The position numbers were made by a program, and so were the translations under genes. Below, piece after piece: positions 9,489-19,600 of a DNA stretch of 64,000 nt. The number at the start of each line of letters is the position of its first letter. Position 1 is the first letter of the stretch. The stretch is taken from assembly GCA_024867545.1 (NCBI GenBank), contig JANFNE010000012.1, positions 1,116,001 to 1,180,000 of the forward strand, in the 5' to 3' direction. The notes beneath the pieces are model-generated. The model saw only the letters and a list, made by a program, of their open reading frames with translations, was not told where the DNA came from and did no database searches. This DNA comes from Phytopythium helicoides. Lineage: Eukaryota > Oomycota > Peronosporomycetes > Pythiales > Pythiaceae.

Positions 9489-10171
9489 GCGTCTCGCGAC
9501 TGCAGATTTTGGCCCCAGACCAGTCTAGCTAGCATAACTTCCTAATCGATGTGATTGCCATCGCTCCACCTTTGAGCTCTCAGCTGTGCGGCAGATTCTG
9601 CAGCCACACTAGCAAGCTGATGACCATGCATGCATGTCACCTCACCTCAACGACCTGCACCTGATTTCCCCACCAGCCAATCAGCTCCCACGCCCACGCG
9701 TGGTGCGTCAGGAGCTTCATGAGCACGGACCTCGCTGTAGCCAGGTCTTGCGGCTGGCGTGTGGTATGCATGATAGGCGCCGTGGGTGACAAATCACCTC
9801 CCACGCCCCAAGTTCCAGCGAAAAGCGACGTCCCGTCATCCGTTATGATGCGGTTTGCATTGCGAAGTGCAGCATCAGATGTCTCATGTCGAGCTGCTCG
9901 CTGCTCTGCACGATCAAAAGACTCTTTCGAGCTCGGCGATCTGCTGGCAGCCGGCCATTACCACGGCCATTGACATGGGATGACTCTACCGGCCAGAATA
10001 TCCCGCCGGCCATGGAGGCGTTGCACACCCTTCAGCGTCTCACGTGAGGTGGATATCGGATCATGGACGGGAGTCGGTGAGCACTCGAGGCACTCGAGCT
10101 CATTCTGCAATTCACGACCGGAGCCGCACCACCTCCTCCATCTCTTTCCTTCTTCTTCGACATCAGCAGCC
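9489..10171. other. Intergenic region with CCAAT box and palindrome
   Basis: A CCAAT box (9677-9681) and CCACGCGTGG (9694-9703) lie about 470-490 bp before the PMP3-1 start. A pyrimidine-rich stretch (CTCCATCTCTTTCCTTCTTC) immediately precedes PMP3-1. No gene is evident. Confidence 0.4.
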
Positions 10172-10345
10172 ATGGCCATCACCTGCGGTGACATCCCTCG
10201 CCTGATCTGCTCGGTCATCATCCCGCCAGTCGGCGTCTTCTTCCAGGTCGGCTGCACCAAGGACCTGGCCATCAACGTGCTGCTGACGCTGCTCGGCTAC
10301 TTCCCGGGCCTCATCCACGCCGTCTACATCCTCATCAAGGAGTAG
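10172..10345 (+). CDS. PMP3-1: stress-response proteolipid of the PMP3/UPF0057 family
   Basis: A complete 57-residue protein with two membrane helices. Seen: CGDIPRLICSVIIPPVGVFF, QVGCTKDLAINVLLTLLGY and FPGLIHAVYILIKE. These are all parts of the PMP3 family consensus (PPxGV, GC..DxxINxLLTxLGYxPGxxHA). The length is typical of the family (50-60). In yeast and plants, PMP3 proteins sit in the plasma membrane and limit hyperpolarisation and Na+ influx. Only two residues differ in the first helix and hinge from PMP3-2 downstream (I3V, F23Y), plus L40V, so the pair is a recent duplication. The start is fixed by the family. Confidence 0.95.
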   Translation: MAITCGDIPRLICSVIIPPVGVFFQVGCTKDLAINVLLTLLGYFPGLIHAVYILIKE

Positions 10346-10752
10346 ATCGATCACCTCCATGGGCATCACGAGACCATGGCCATCGTCATGATGAGGAGCA
10401 TCATGGGCCGCAAAAGCCTCAATATACTCGCTATTCCTTAAATCTCGCGCTCCATTCGCTGATATATTTAGGAGTTTTAGCCAATCAATCGCAGGACAGC
10501 TGCGTGGTGGAAGAATCTGCACCCATGCCGCCCATCTCCCTTACGGTATCTTTTCCGCGATCCTATAGTGAAACCCATAGAGTCGCTGATTCGTATCCTT
10601 CGCATACTCCAATCCATACAATTCGCCGTTTGGCGGTGACACCCCAGATGCAAAGAAGACTCATGGACGCCCCAGCAGCTCACTTGCCGATTTCCTTCGA
10701 CGCCCGCAAGCCCCCAGCAGCCCCCAGCTCCCTTCCTTTCCTTCCATCCACC

Positions 10753-10926
10753 ATGGCCGTTACCTGCGGAGACATCCCTCGCCTCATCTGCTCGGTCATC
10801 ATCCCGCCCGTGGGCGTCTACTTCCAGGTCGGCTGCACCAAGGACCTGGCCATCAACGTGCTGCTCACGGTGCTGGGCTACTTCCCGGGCCTCATCCACG
10901 CCGTCTACATCCTCATCAAGGAGTAA
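10753..10926 (+). CDS. PMP3-2: tandem duplicate of PMP3-1
   Basis: A 57-residue frame almost identical to PMP3-1, 407 bp downstream on the same strand, with the same start context (CC ATG GCC). The nucleotide match is high within the CDS but the upstream sequences are unrelated apart from a pyrimidine-rich leader (CTTCCTTTCCTTCCATCC). The two copies may therefore be driven differently. An in-frame upstream extension to 10504 exists in the open frame but carries no conserved sequence. Both helices and the C-terminal YILIKE end are intact. Confidence 0.95.
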   Translation: MAVTCGDIPRLICSVIIPPVGVYFQVGCTKDLAINVLLTVLGYFPGLIHAVYILIKE

Positions 10927-11964
10927 ATTCGCCCGAGAGGTGGCGACGAGTCCCTAGTGTCCAAGTGATGAAGATGACGCCGTAGCCGACTCTCGTACAG
11001 TGCTGCGAGGAGATTTTTTTTCCAAGAAAGTGGAAGCGACAACTTTTTGGCAGCGTACGGTGAAGAGGAGGGTGCCCTTCCGTGGTGCTCTCTCGTACAG
11101 CGGCGCTGCTTTTTGTTGATGGCTTTTTGCTGGCTTGGGAGCCCTCGTTGACATTGAAGAAGACGACGCGATGTGGTCCTCCGCTCTCGCTCGGAGCTGT
11201 GGGAAGTAGTCGACGCCTCGCTCCAGTTTTAAGTTTTCAAGTATTAGCCTGAATACACCTTGGCGTTTTTCTCGTTCACCGTGGATTTGGGAGTCCCAAT
11301 CGCATGCCTGGCTCCTTGATGGTATTGAAACCCGCAAGCGGACTGCTGGTGTCTCCAGCATTTTGTTTTTGAGCCAATTCGAGTGCCATGAAAGCCTCAG
11401 TAGGAAAGCCTTCCCCTCATTAGTGTTGGCCGATTCTGCTCAACCTCCTCGAACCATTCGTTGCGCTACCCTTAGTAACGAGGAAGTGGATAGTTTACAC
11501 ACAGCCACTTCGTAATGATCTGGTCTTTTGGATTGCGAGCGAGCAGCAGACATCGAGATTGGCGCGCATAGCATTGACAGGTTGGCGATGACAACCAAAC
11601 GAAAAATCGCATGCCTGGCTCCTTGATAGTTTTTGTGAGTCATCGAATATTCACAGTTCCGATCTCGCCTCCACAATCCTTGTGAGGACTAACTTCTCTT
11701 TCAAACTTTGCGCCTTCAGATCCGCAGCAATTGCTACAATTTAGTGTGATTGACGCGTGTACGATGAGGAGTGAAGGACATTTACGCATCGAACATTCCA
11801 TTTGTAAGAGCTGCATCATGGACGACAACCACGCTTAGAGGCTGCACCATTAATTGCTGGTTTACAACATTTTGCTGTGATGGCCAAACATCAAGGTGTC
11901 TAAACACGTGAAATACAAAGTGCAAATATACAGCAGGCTTTCAATGGGAGTCTCACACGTCCCT
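10927..11964. other. Intergenic kilobase with direct repeat
   Basis: A direct repeat of about 23 bp, AATCGCATGCCTGGCTCCTT plus GAT, occurs at 11298 and 11605. CTCTCGTACAG occurs near 10993 and 11092. The fragments suggest local duplication or an old mobile-element remnant. No frame here looks coding. Confidence 0.4.
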
Positions 11965-14900
11965 TTAACGGATACCTTCAACTGCGGGTGCTAGTGGAAA
12001 GGTAGATGTTCGACTTGCTCCGTCGCGTCCGCTTGCTTCTTGATATGTGATTACCTCTCGCGAGTGTTTTCGACGCCTTTCCCACAACTGATCAGCTAGA
12101 GTAGTCTCCTTTGTAGGCTTAGCAATACCCCATGATGTTCCTAGCGAGCCCGACGGGGATGACATGCGAGAAGTAAGGAAGCGTAGCCGAAGAGGCTTGG
12201 CACCACGAGAAGCACCAATGGGTGCGCGAGCTCTAGTGGATATTCCCCACTTCATCTTTGCACGGGTAACTGGTTTATCGACACGAGCCGGACGAGATCC
12301 AGCTTGACGCCCATCAGACGATACTGAAACACTAGCGCGATGAGTTGCTCTCATAACATGTAGGTTGTCAGTGTCCATGCTGGCCAACCGATGCGCAATG
12401 GCATCGCTCTTAGGCCTCGTCGTTTCTTCAGACATGGGAGGTGTCGAAACGGCATCCTGCATCGATCGAGCCGAGGCAATGCTTTGCGACGAATTTTGCG
12501 GAAATGGTGAATTGCGTGGTCGATTCGACGGAGAAAGTCCCCCTCCGAGGGGAGTTACATGGTTGCTGAGCGGTATTGTCCGTCCAGTTGCTGAGCCTGG
12601 AAAACTTGGCGAAACGGGGCTCTCATTCTCCAGAGAGTCGACTATCAGATGGTGCGGCAATGCTTGTTGGCTGTCATTTGAGTAATCTGTTCTTGCTGTC
12701 TGTTGGGCACTGTGGATATGGCCAGTGATAAGGTCGACGCTGAAGAGACCATTGCCTCGACTGCATATTTGTTGATGCTCGCGTTGCGATCGCTCAATGC
12801 GCTCGATTGTAGCAGTCAAGTCTAAGATCATCGTAAACATCTTGTTGCACAGGTTCTGCGTACTGGAATCGGAGTCGTGAATTTCAACTCCACTCGGCTT
12901 TGAAGAGGTAGAGCTTGGAGATGCTGATGTGCTGTGAGGTTCAATCGGGTTTCCAGCAGTCTCCTGTATCGCTGAAAACCCATCTGAGGCGCTCGTTGCA
13001 CCTGTTGTAGCGCTGTGAAAACCGTACACAATGGTGTTGTCTGGACGCTCTGCATCAGCTTTGTCTACAAGAAGATTCACTACTTCATTTAGAGACAGCA
13101 TATCAATTGACACGGGGTCCCCACACAGATTCGCGCATTCTCGCTTTCGCTGAAGCTGATCGAGGCATATGCAATCCCATTCAAAAGGAGTCTCCTTCTT
13201 CTGAATACAAGTCCCTAGTATACTTCTCAGAACTCGCCGACGGTCTGTGGGGTATCGGCTGATGATTCTTTGAAATGAAATGCGTTCCAAGATACACATT
13301 TCGACAAATGATATAGCTCTGACGCTGCTCGGCTGACCATAGTTCATCAGCAAGTTCATCTCCCCAAACGACTGGCCATGATGGAGCGAAAGTACGTGCT
13401 CACTCTCATCAATGCCGTCAGAAATTTTGTTCCTTTGGGAACAGTCATCAAGTGTAGGGTCGACTCGAGCAAGATGCTCTACAGAGCCAACACGACCACA
13501 GTTTTGGCTTTCGCTTCTCTCACCAGTCAGCGTTGCGGTGTTCCGACTCGAATTGCCGTACACGGATGGATACTCAGAATTCGGCTCATCCATCTTCGAA
13601 ACCTCACAAATACCTCGGTTGATCATGAACATCTCGTCGCAAATCTCACCCTGACGAACCACATAATCGTCCGGAAGATACACACGCACCACCAAGGTCA
13701 GCACGATCTGCGCGATAAAATCGGGAGAACAGTCGACCCAGAACGGAATGTCGTTCACCAAATTCATGTACTTGTATAATCCGACCTCGAGTCCGAGCGT
13801 GTGCGTGAGCTCTCGTTGGAACTTGACCAGGTCACCATCGAGCGACTTGTACTCGGCCCACACGTGTGCGTAGTACTGTTGGATGCGATCTTTCAGTCGA
13901 TCGGGTAACTCCATCTTGTCCATGGTGGCAAACACGCTCTCCATTTTGCGTTGGTAGTTGGTGGCGTTGGCATTGAAGTTGGATACGAGCATGGCGACGT
14001 TACCGAAGATAGTAGCGACGATGACGGAGCCGATGAGAATGAAACAAGTGGCGAGTAGGTTTTGTTCCCAGTCGTCAGATGTGTTTCCTTGTCCGTGGAT
14101 GAGAGAGACGGAGTAGAAGTAGTCGGCAATGTATTGTTCTGTGACTGTGATTCCATCGTGGCAATCCCTATGGGGGAGTAAGTGCCAGAAGCACGCCATG
14201 TAGTGTGCAATCACCAACACGAGCCACAGCAGTCGACCGATGCTGAAGAGATGGGTATATCTGGAGTATTTGATCCAGACTGACACTCTGTCGTTGATGA
14301 GATTCGCAGTTCCACGAAAACGGAGCCGAATCAGTCGTATAAGCATCAATGAAGAGCTATGTACACTTAAAGGGTGCTGGTGATTCAGGTGATAAACAGC
14401 GGTCTTGAACGATTGAACAGGTAGAGCACTAATGGCATCGAAAATGAACCAACCACGCAAATATCGGCTTGCAATCTGCCTTTTTTCAGCCACTGGATCG
14501 GAATGTCGAATGCCATTTGCAGTATTGAACGTCATACTAATGTCGATGATGGTGAGCAGCTCCAATACCATGTCGATACGAATAGTTTCTGTCGATCCTG
14601 TTGGATAGAAAATAGGCGCAAACGGGAGGTAGAAGAGTAGGAAGTGCATGGCGAAATACATGATCACACCGTGCACAGTTTTCATGAAGCTAGTTGAGCA
14701 AGCTGGTGGATTCAACGTGGATAGAGAGCTTGGAAAAACCTTGGTAACTTTTTTCTTCATCTTTCGGACAAATCGTCGAAGTGAAAAGTGTTTCCAGTTT
14801 TGTTGACCACTGTTGAAGCGCTTGTCAACGATTATGTCCTTGGAAGTCATTTTTGATTCAACACTTGAGCTGCCTTCGACTCGTCGAATCTGGAACCGCT

Positions 14901-15141
14901 GGATCATGGCCTCATACTTTGCTGCTTTACGCTGTTGTTCATTCATGCGCAGTATTGATTTTTGCCGCCATAGAATCACTGAAGACCTTCTTCTCATCGG
15001 ATTAACTCTTGGCTTGATTGTTGGCTTCAAGACAGCTGACATGATAGCTTGCTTGTAGTTGTCAAAGTTGGGCTTGACACCGTAGAAAGACGACTGATGC
15101 TCTGGTGAAACTTGGCCAAAGGCTGGTGAGGCGAGTACCAT
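11965..15141 (-). CDS. CNG-B: cyclic-nucleotide-gated/HCN-like channel
   Basis: The frame gives 1058 residues from the ATG at 15141; an internal ATG at 15042 is an alternative. Seen: basic N-terminal block MNEQQRKAAKYEAMIQRF; S1-S6 from about residue 170; S5 end HYMACFWHLL; pore SLIHGQGNTSDDWEQN near 350; SNFNANATNYQRKMESVF after S6; CNBD VRVYLPDDYVVRQGE; cassette FGEMNLLMNYGQPSSVRA near 593, with the Glu and Arg expected to contact the cyclic nucleotide. A loop of about 75 residues is inserted before the cassette. The tail ends with TLADQLWERRRKHSRE. It is clearly older than the C-F group, yet about 205 bp over the C-linker (13800-14005) are nearly identical to CNG-E, consistent with gene conversion. 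Confidence 0.9.
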   Translation of the reverse strand: MVLASPAFGQVSPEHQSSFYGVKPNFDNYKQAIMSAVLKPTIKPRVNPMRRRSSVILWRQKSILRMNEQQRKAAKYEAMIQRFQIRRVEGSSSVESKMTSKDIIVDKRFNSGQQNWKHFSLRRFVRKMKKKVTKVFPSSLSTLNPPACSTSFMKTVHGVIMYFAMHFLLFYLPFAPIFYPTGSTETIRIDMVLELLTIIDISMTFNTANGIRHSDPVAEKRQIASRYLRGWFIFDAISALPVQSFKTAVYHLNHQHPLSVHSSSLMLIRLIRLRFRGTANLINDRVSVWIKYSRYTHLFSIGRLLWLVLVIAHYMACFWHLLPHRDCHDGITVTEQYIADYFYSVSLIHGQGNTSDDWEQNLLATCFILIGSVIVATIFGNVAMLVSNFNANATNYQRKMESVFATMDKMELPDRLKDRIQQYYAHVWAEYKSLDGDLVKFQRELTHTLGLEVGLYKYMNLVNDIPFWVDCSPDFIAQIVLTLVVRVYLPDDYVVRQGEICDEMFMINRGICEVSKMDEPNSEYPSVYGNSSRNTATLTGERSESQNCGRVGSVEHLARVDPTLDDCSQRNKISDGIDESEHVLSLHHGQSFGEMNLLMNYGQPSSVRAISFVEMCILERISFQRIISRYPTDRRRVLRSILGTCIQKKETPFEWDCICLDQLQRKRECANLCGDPVSIDMLSLNEVVNLLVDKADAERPDNTIVYGFHSATTGATSASDGFSAIQETAGNPIEPHSTSASPSSTSSKPSGVEIHDSDSSTQNLCNKMFTMILDLTATIERIERSQREHQQICSRGNGLFSVDLITGHIHSAQQTARTDYSNDSQQALPHHLIVDSLENESPVSPSFPGSATGRTIPLSNHVTPLGGGLSPSNRPRNSPFPQNSSQSIASARSMQDAVSTPPMSEETTRPKSDAIAHRLASMDTDNLHVMRATHRASVSVSSDGRQAGSRPARVDKPVTRAKMKWGISTRARAPIGASRGAKPLRLRFLTSRMSSPSGSLGTSWGIAKPTKETTLADQLWERRRKHSREVITYQEASGRDGASRTSTFPLAPAVEGIR

Positions 15142-15978
15142 GGATATTTCGGGGCGTTGTGAAGTACAAATGATAATCTTATCTGGCGTTACATGCGTGG
15201 GTCGAAACAAAAGAGTTTGTTGACGTGAACTTTTGTTTAGGTTCGGTTCGGTTCACAAACAGCGAGAACGTCGACAGCAGAGTTTCTTCGATTATTGTTT
15301 CCTGTTTTATCAAGCTCGACAAAACAGAACACAACACCAGTAGTCTCATCAATTGTTTTTGCGTGAGCTTTTCGCTCATCCAGGGTTTCTCCAGTTCTAC
15401 AAAGCGTGATATCATCATGTTGGTAAGTGCGGCACGGTGTGCAGTAAATTCCAAGCCACGTGAAGATACTACATCCTAGGCGTATCGAGCTCATTCTAAG
15501 CTGATTTTCTTTTCGTAGCCGAAGCGACTCACGCCACCTAAAACACCAAGTGGACCTCATGGGAAATCTTACTTTCAGAGGATCAGCCTCACCTAAGTGG
15601 TGACAGGCACTCAGGAAGAGCCACGGCTTTGATAATTTACTATAGCTGCAGATGTATCGAGCAAGAAAATGCTAGGGAGTCGTTGAGTTGTGCATGGTGA
15701 AAGTCTAATAGTGTCGACGACAAAATAGACTCGCTCAATGCATGCAACTATCCTGATGGGGTCGGTGCGATTTGCATCAAGACAGAACTCGTAATGAAGT
15801 GCATTGGACTGCCTCGTTTTCCAGCCGCACAAAACCAATCGGAAATGGCTACACAAAAACCGAGTTGCAGTATGACGTTTTCTCTCGGCGACGCGGCGGT
15901 CGCGCGCTTGTCGCAGTGCGATTTGGCCGCGACTTCGAACAAACCAGCCATTCTCCAACTCGCCAGCAGCTACTCGAG
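15142..15978. other. Intergenic region upstream of CNG-B and PMP3-3
   Basis: Several short frames occur on both strands (for example 15179-15454 minus), but none has recognisable motifs. This is taken as the shared 5' region of the divergent CNG-B and PMP3-3 genes. Confidence 0.35.
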
Positions 15979-16305
15979 ATGCTGCACCAACACCAGCACC
16001 AGCACCAGCAGCCGTACCGCCGCGAACGTGGGTGGTCGGACGACGGTATGAGCGAGACCGACCAGGAGCGGGGTGTCGTCAACTGGAACAAGGTCGCGCG
16101 CATCGTATGCGCAGTGCTGCTACCGCCACTTGGGGTGTTCTTGCAGGTCGGATGCAACAAGGACCTGGCTATCAACGCGCTGCTAACGCTTCTCGGGTGC
16201 GTTGCGATCTGCATTTTGTTCAAACACGGCTCGCTCTAACTCAGCTGCGACGGCAGCTACATACCGGGCATTATTCATGCACTCCTGGTGATCCTCGTGG
16301 ACTAG
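15979..16305 (+). CDS. PMP3-3: longer PMP3-family proteolipid with one intron
   Basis: I infer exons 15979-16196 and 16257-16305 around a 60-nt intron (donor GTGCGT, branch-like CTCTAAC, acceptor GGCAG), giving 88 residues. Unspliced, the frame ends at 16239 inside the intron and loses the conserved YIPGIIHALLVILVD end. Compared with PMP3-1 and -2, the hydrophobic core VARIVCAVLLPPLGVFLQVG, CNKDLAINALLTLLG is preceded by about 38 extra residues, including a His/Gln run (HQHQHQHQQ) and acidic-basic residues. The ATG at 15979 is chosen to keep this extension; the ATG at 16048 (MSETDQERG) is an alternative. The intron sits exactly between the conserved LLG and Y of the second helix. Confidence 0.85.
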
Positions 16306-16545
16306 GCCGCTTGTTTCCCGAGGTAGCATTTGCACACCGCCTCGCAAAACACGCACTTTCAGGTTGCGTCACTCCCCTTGCTTTCCTCTCTCATTAGAAT
16401 CCGCACATGCAACCCGCCAACTTCTTGCGAACCTCGAGTAGAATCCCCTCAGCGCGCGAGCTCAGTTCGTCCCACATGTCCACAACAGTCGCTGGCCCTA
16501 CCACAGACGCGATAGGCCGCGACGCGAGGAGAATCATCGCTGTCT

Positions 16546-18094
16546 TCAACATTGGTGGACGCCTGACGTCGCAACCAGAAACGCGCCGCAGCCCGAAGCA
16601 TTCACCTCGCGCACGAGACGAAGCGTGAGCTCATCCATGTCCACATGGTGGTGATGGCGGAGCATAGTGGCGTCAAGCGAGGATGTGGGGCACGTTAGGC
16701 GGAAGCGAAGGCTCCCATTGTCCGTGTGTTCGCCTTCAAGGACCTTCAAAACGCTCGTCCTCGACCAGTTTCTCTAGGCACACCGACCGCATGCTTGTGT
16801 CTAACTCTTCCAGCTCCTCCAACGCACTGACAGGCATCGAGAACCATCGCTCGAGGTCTTCACCCACGCGCGTCTCGTCAAAACCAGCTCCAGCAGCGCC
16901 GATGACTGCAAACTGCGTCTTTGGTGCTGATCGCCACGGACCCGAATCTTCCACTTCAATCCGTTGACGACCGCTCATCTGGACCACAAATCGGTGCGAC
17001 GGTGCGTCTGCGAGGTATACGACACCCTTAGCGCGCAGCATGCCTTCGTATCCCGTCGCCTCCCCCGAGTTGTTGCCCATAGAGTGCCTCATCCACGCGT
17101 GTAGCGCCGCAATTGAGGTAGAGGAAGTTTGCTCAAATGACACAGATGCGAACAGCGAGGATGCCGGCGACGTAAAAGACGGAGCACCGCGATTGACCCG
17201 CAGCTTGCTGTCGGCCACCGTTGAAGTCGATGTAGCCATCGCGACGCTCATCCCTGTGCGCCACTGGGCTTGCACATTCTCATGACTCACATTTCCGGCG
17301 TAGAGCTCCTCGGGTGGAGCAATGTCGAGCACGTGCGGCAAATACACGCGTGCGTGGTCCGTCTCGTACACCCGTGCGTGCGGTGCATGCATCTGCACAA
17401 GCTTTCTAGCCGTCTCGAGCGCTTGAGCATCCATGAGGTCAACCTTGTTGAGCAGCACGACGTCCGCACAAGCGAGCTGCCTGACAGCGACGTCGCACAG
17501 ATCGTCTCCGGACGCAGCCAGGGCGTCGCCGTCCACGACTGTCACCACTGAGTCGAGTCTAGCACGCGTCATCTTGCCGAAGCGCTCCTGCACAGCCGCG
17601 ACCAGCGCCGTGGGGTCCATCGTGCCGCTCGTCTCCATCACGAGATAGTCAAAGTCGTCTGTCACGTCCACCGCCGCCGCCGTCTGCGCGTCGTCGTTCA
17701 GCAGCTGCCACACAATGTCTCGGAACGCGGCGACGGCGTTGCTGGCGTCCGCTCCTGCCACGCCGTAGACCGCCTTGCCCTTGGACTGAGGCCCCGCCTG
17801 GTACTCGAACACGAGGTTGCGGCCCTTGCCGCCGCCCTCCGTCGCCGCCACCAGCAACTCGTCGACGTTGAGCGCCGCCAGATCGCTGACGGCGCAGGCC
17901 ACGCGCAGATTGAGCTTGTTGGCCAGCACGTGGCGCAGCAGCGACGTCTTGCCCGCTCCCAAGAAGCCCGTGACGATCGTCACCGGCAGCCGCTTGCGCT
18001 GCGCGTTGAGCGCCAGCAGCCGCCGCTCGTAGCCCAGGCACAGGTTCACGCGCGCCGCCGCCAGCGCCAGCTCCTGGTCATGGTCGTCCCCCAT
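16546..18094 (-). CDS. CobW/COG0523-type metal-chaperone-like GTPase, one frame break near 3' end
   Basis: The intact frame runs 18094-16736 (452 residues). Deleting one C at 16743-16744 continues it as FEVLEGEHTDNGSLRFRL to VNASGCGAFLVAT and a stop at 16546, about 515 residues. That continuation matches the usual end of the CobW C-terminal domain. Seen: Walker A GFLGAGKTSL near residue 45; METSGTMDP, equivalent to the family ETTG-DP motif; NKVDL for guanine recognition; a C-terminal domain from about 280. COG0523 proteins hydrolyse GTP to hand metals such as Zn or Co to clients. The CxCC metal motif that normally follows Walker A is absent: ALNVDELLVAATEGGGKG occupies that region. A GTATCACT element lies 40 bp upstream. 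Confidence 0.85.
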
Positions 18095-18134
18095 GTTCTC
18101 CAGCTCGGTCTCTTGTATCAGTCGCTACTACTCG

Positions 18135-18142
18135 AGTGATAC
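18135..18142 (-). promoter_or_regulatory. GTATCACT element upstream of CobW gene
   Basis: Reads GTATCACT on the minus strand, 40 bp before the CobW ATG. The same octamer family is found upstream of the A genes, so it is not exclusive to them. Confidence 0.4.
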
Positions 18143-18320
18143 CTTGGTGGAGTTGAGGTCATGGGCAGATCATGGCCACTCGACTTGATGCAAGGTGCTT
18201 CTCCACTCGATTGTGTTTGCAAGTTGGTCAGCAAGAATGCCTGGTGGTCGCACGATGCCTCGTTGAGGCTGGATGCGTTTTGAGCTTCTTCGCTCGAGGT
18301 AGGACTTGGAGGTGGTGGCC

Positions 18321-19541
18321 TTATGCCTCCAGCAGCCAGTCCTGGAACATGGCGTGGTTCCTGCGCGTCAGCCGCACGAGGGCTTGCATGACACTTGCTT
18401 GTGCGGGACTGAGGTTCTTGTCGCGGTCGTTGCCAGGCTCGATGCGGTAGCTCGTCTGGAGGATTGACCTTGCAGTCTTAGAGTTGGGAACAGGGGTGAA
18501 ACACTTCCAGAAGCGCTCGCGCAGCAAAACTTCTCGGTCTTTGCCTGGCAAACGGATCAGTGCGAGGGTCACGAGAACTGCACGGCTGGTGAGCTGGTCG
18601 AACACGCGCCGAGAGTAGTGCTCGACGTGAAGAGTGACTTCCACCGACGAGCACCTTTCCTTGTCGCTCCATGGTCGGCATCGCATCGGGAGGAGCGACT
18701 TAGTGAACGCGTGCGAGCCGTCGTCGGTGACGAACTCGCTCGTCACAACCATTGAGCACGCCATCTGCTCCTCTGGGTTGCACCACAGCAGGTCAGCCCC
18801 CGCAGCTACGCTGCAGTTCGCCATCGCGGACGACCAGATCTCCGTCGAGTTTTCCAGCACGTTGGTCTCGAGCCAGCACGACTGGGGTCTCAAGAACGAG
18901 TCCGCAAACACGCGGTCCACCTGCTTGACTTGCAGCTCCAGCACCTCGCAGGCCTTGGCGTGCGGAATGCTGCACCCCGTCGGAACGGAAGCTGCCAACG
19001 CAGCGACAGACGCCGCCGCCGTACTGAGGGAGCAGCTCTTTCCAGACACAACTAGCCCGCTCTCGTCGTCGTATGAGCTCTCTTGTCGCTGCAGCTTGTC
19101 GACCAACCTCGAAATGTCCTTGTGGAGCTTCCCAAGTCGTTCCAGTCGCCCCCGCAGCTGTCTGTTCACCGCCTCCGCCCTCCTCCGCGCCGCCAACTCG
19201 GCCTCTGCTGCCTCTTCCAGCTTCGCTATCGCCTCCCTCGCTTCGTGCTCGCAGCTCTCGCTCTCACTAGGTCGATTGCCACGCTTCAACCGCTTGAGTT
19301 TCGTCTCCAGCGCCTCCGTCTGCTCTCGCAGGTGGGAAATCTCGGCGCGCTTCTGCCGCTGCAGATTGGTCGTGTACTTGGTCATCAGCCGCCGCCTCTT
19401 GGCCGCCGACTCGCCTACGCTGCTGTCCCCCGCCTTCTCACGCTCCACCAGCTGCTTCTGCTGCTCCTGCTGCGCTTCATCGGCGTCGAACGCGTCCAGG
19501 AAGGCGAGCACATCGTCGAGCGTCGCGTCCGGCGTTGCCAT
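18321..19541 (-). CDS. A1: leucine-zipper START-like protein
   Basis: This is the first of 16 paralogues and serves as the family description; it has 406 residues. Domains in order: N-terminal motif LDDVLAFLDAFDA (8-20); nuclear-localisation-like AAKRRR (47-51); basic segment KYTTNLQRQKRAE (55-67) running into leucine heptads (to about 90); a second Arg/Leu coiled coil (105-155); then about 200 residues with CWLETN, DGSHAFTKSLLPMRCRPW, VEVTLHVEHYSRRVFD, RFWKCFTP, TSYRIEPGND and RRNHAMFQDWLLEA at the end. I read the last part as START-like (a lipid/ligand-binding fold) from its pattern. Related Phytophthora proteins are, as I recall, often auto-labelled M96 mating-specific family. A leucine-zipper transcription factor is the likeliest role. 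The start is at 19541, as the longer frame begins with GTG. Confidence 0.85.
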   Translation of the reverse strand: MATPDATLDDVLAFLDAFDADEAQQEQQKQLVEREKAGDSSVGESAAKRRRLMTKYTTNLQRQKRAEISHLREQTEALETKLKRLKRGNRPSESESCEHEAREAIAKLEEAAEAELAARRRAEAVNRQLRGRLERLGKLHKDISRLVDKLQRQESSYDDESGLVVSGKSCSLSTAAASVAALAASVPTGCSIPHAKACEVLELQVKQVDRVFADSFLRPQSCWLETNVLENSTEIWSSAMANCSVAAGADLLWCNPEEQMACSMVVTSEFVTDDGSHAFTKSLLPMRCRPWSDKERCSSVEVTLHVEHYSRRVFDQLTSRAVLVTLALIRLPGKDREVLLRERFWKCFTPVPNSKTARSILQTSYRIEPGNDRDKNLSPAQASVMQALVRLTRRNHAMFQDWLLEA

Positions 19542-19600
19542 CTCGAGGATGGTGACATGTATCACTTGAAGTATGACTAGTACATTGATGGTTGTTCGGC
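19542..19600. promoter_or_regulatory. 59-bp divergent promoter between A1 and A2
   Basis: Only 59 bp separate the two opposed ATGs. It contains GTATCACT at 19559-19566 and GACTAGTA at 19575-19582; GACTAGTA recurs in the A3-A4 spacer. Leaders must be very short, or the transcripts overlap at their 5' ends. Confidence 0.6.

Noticed and set aside
15179..15560. Overlapping minus frames upstream of CNG-B
   Set aside because: Two frames carry similar words by chance of shared sequence (FVEL), without any family signal.
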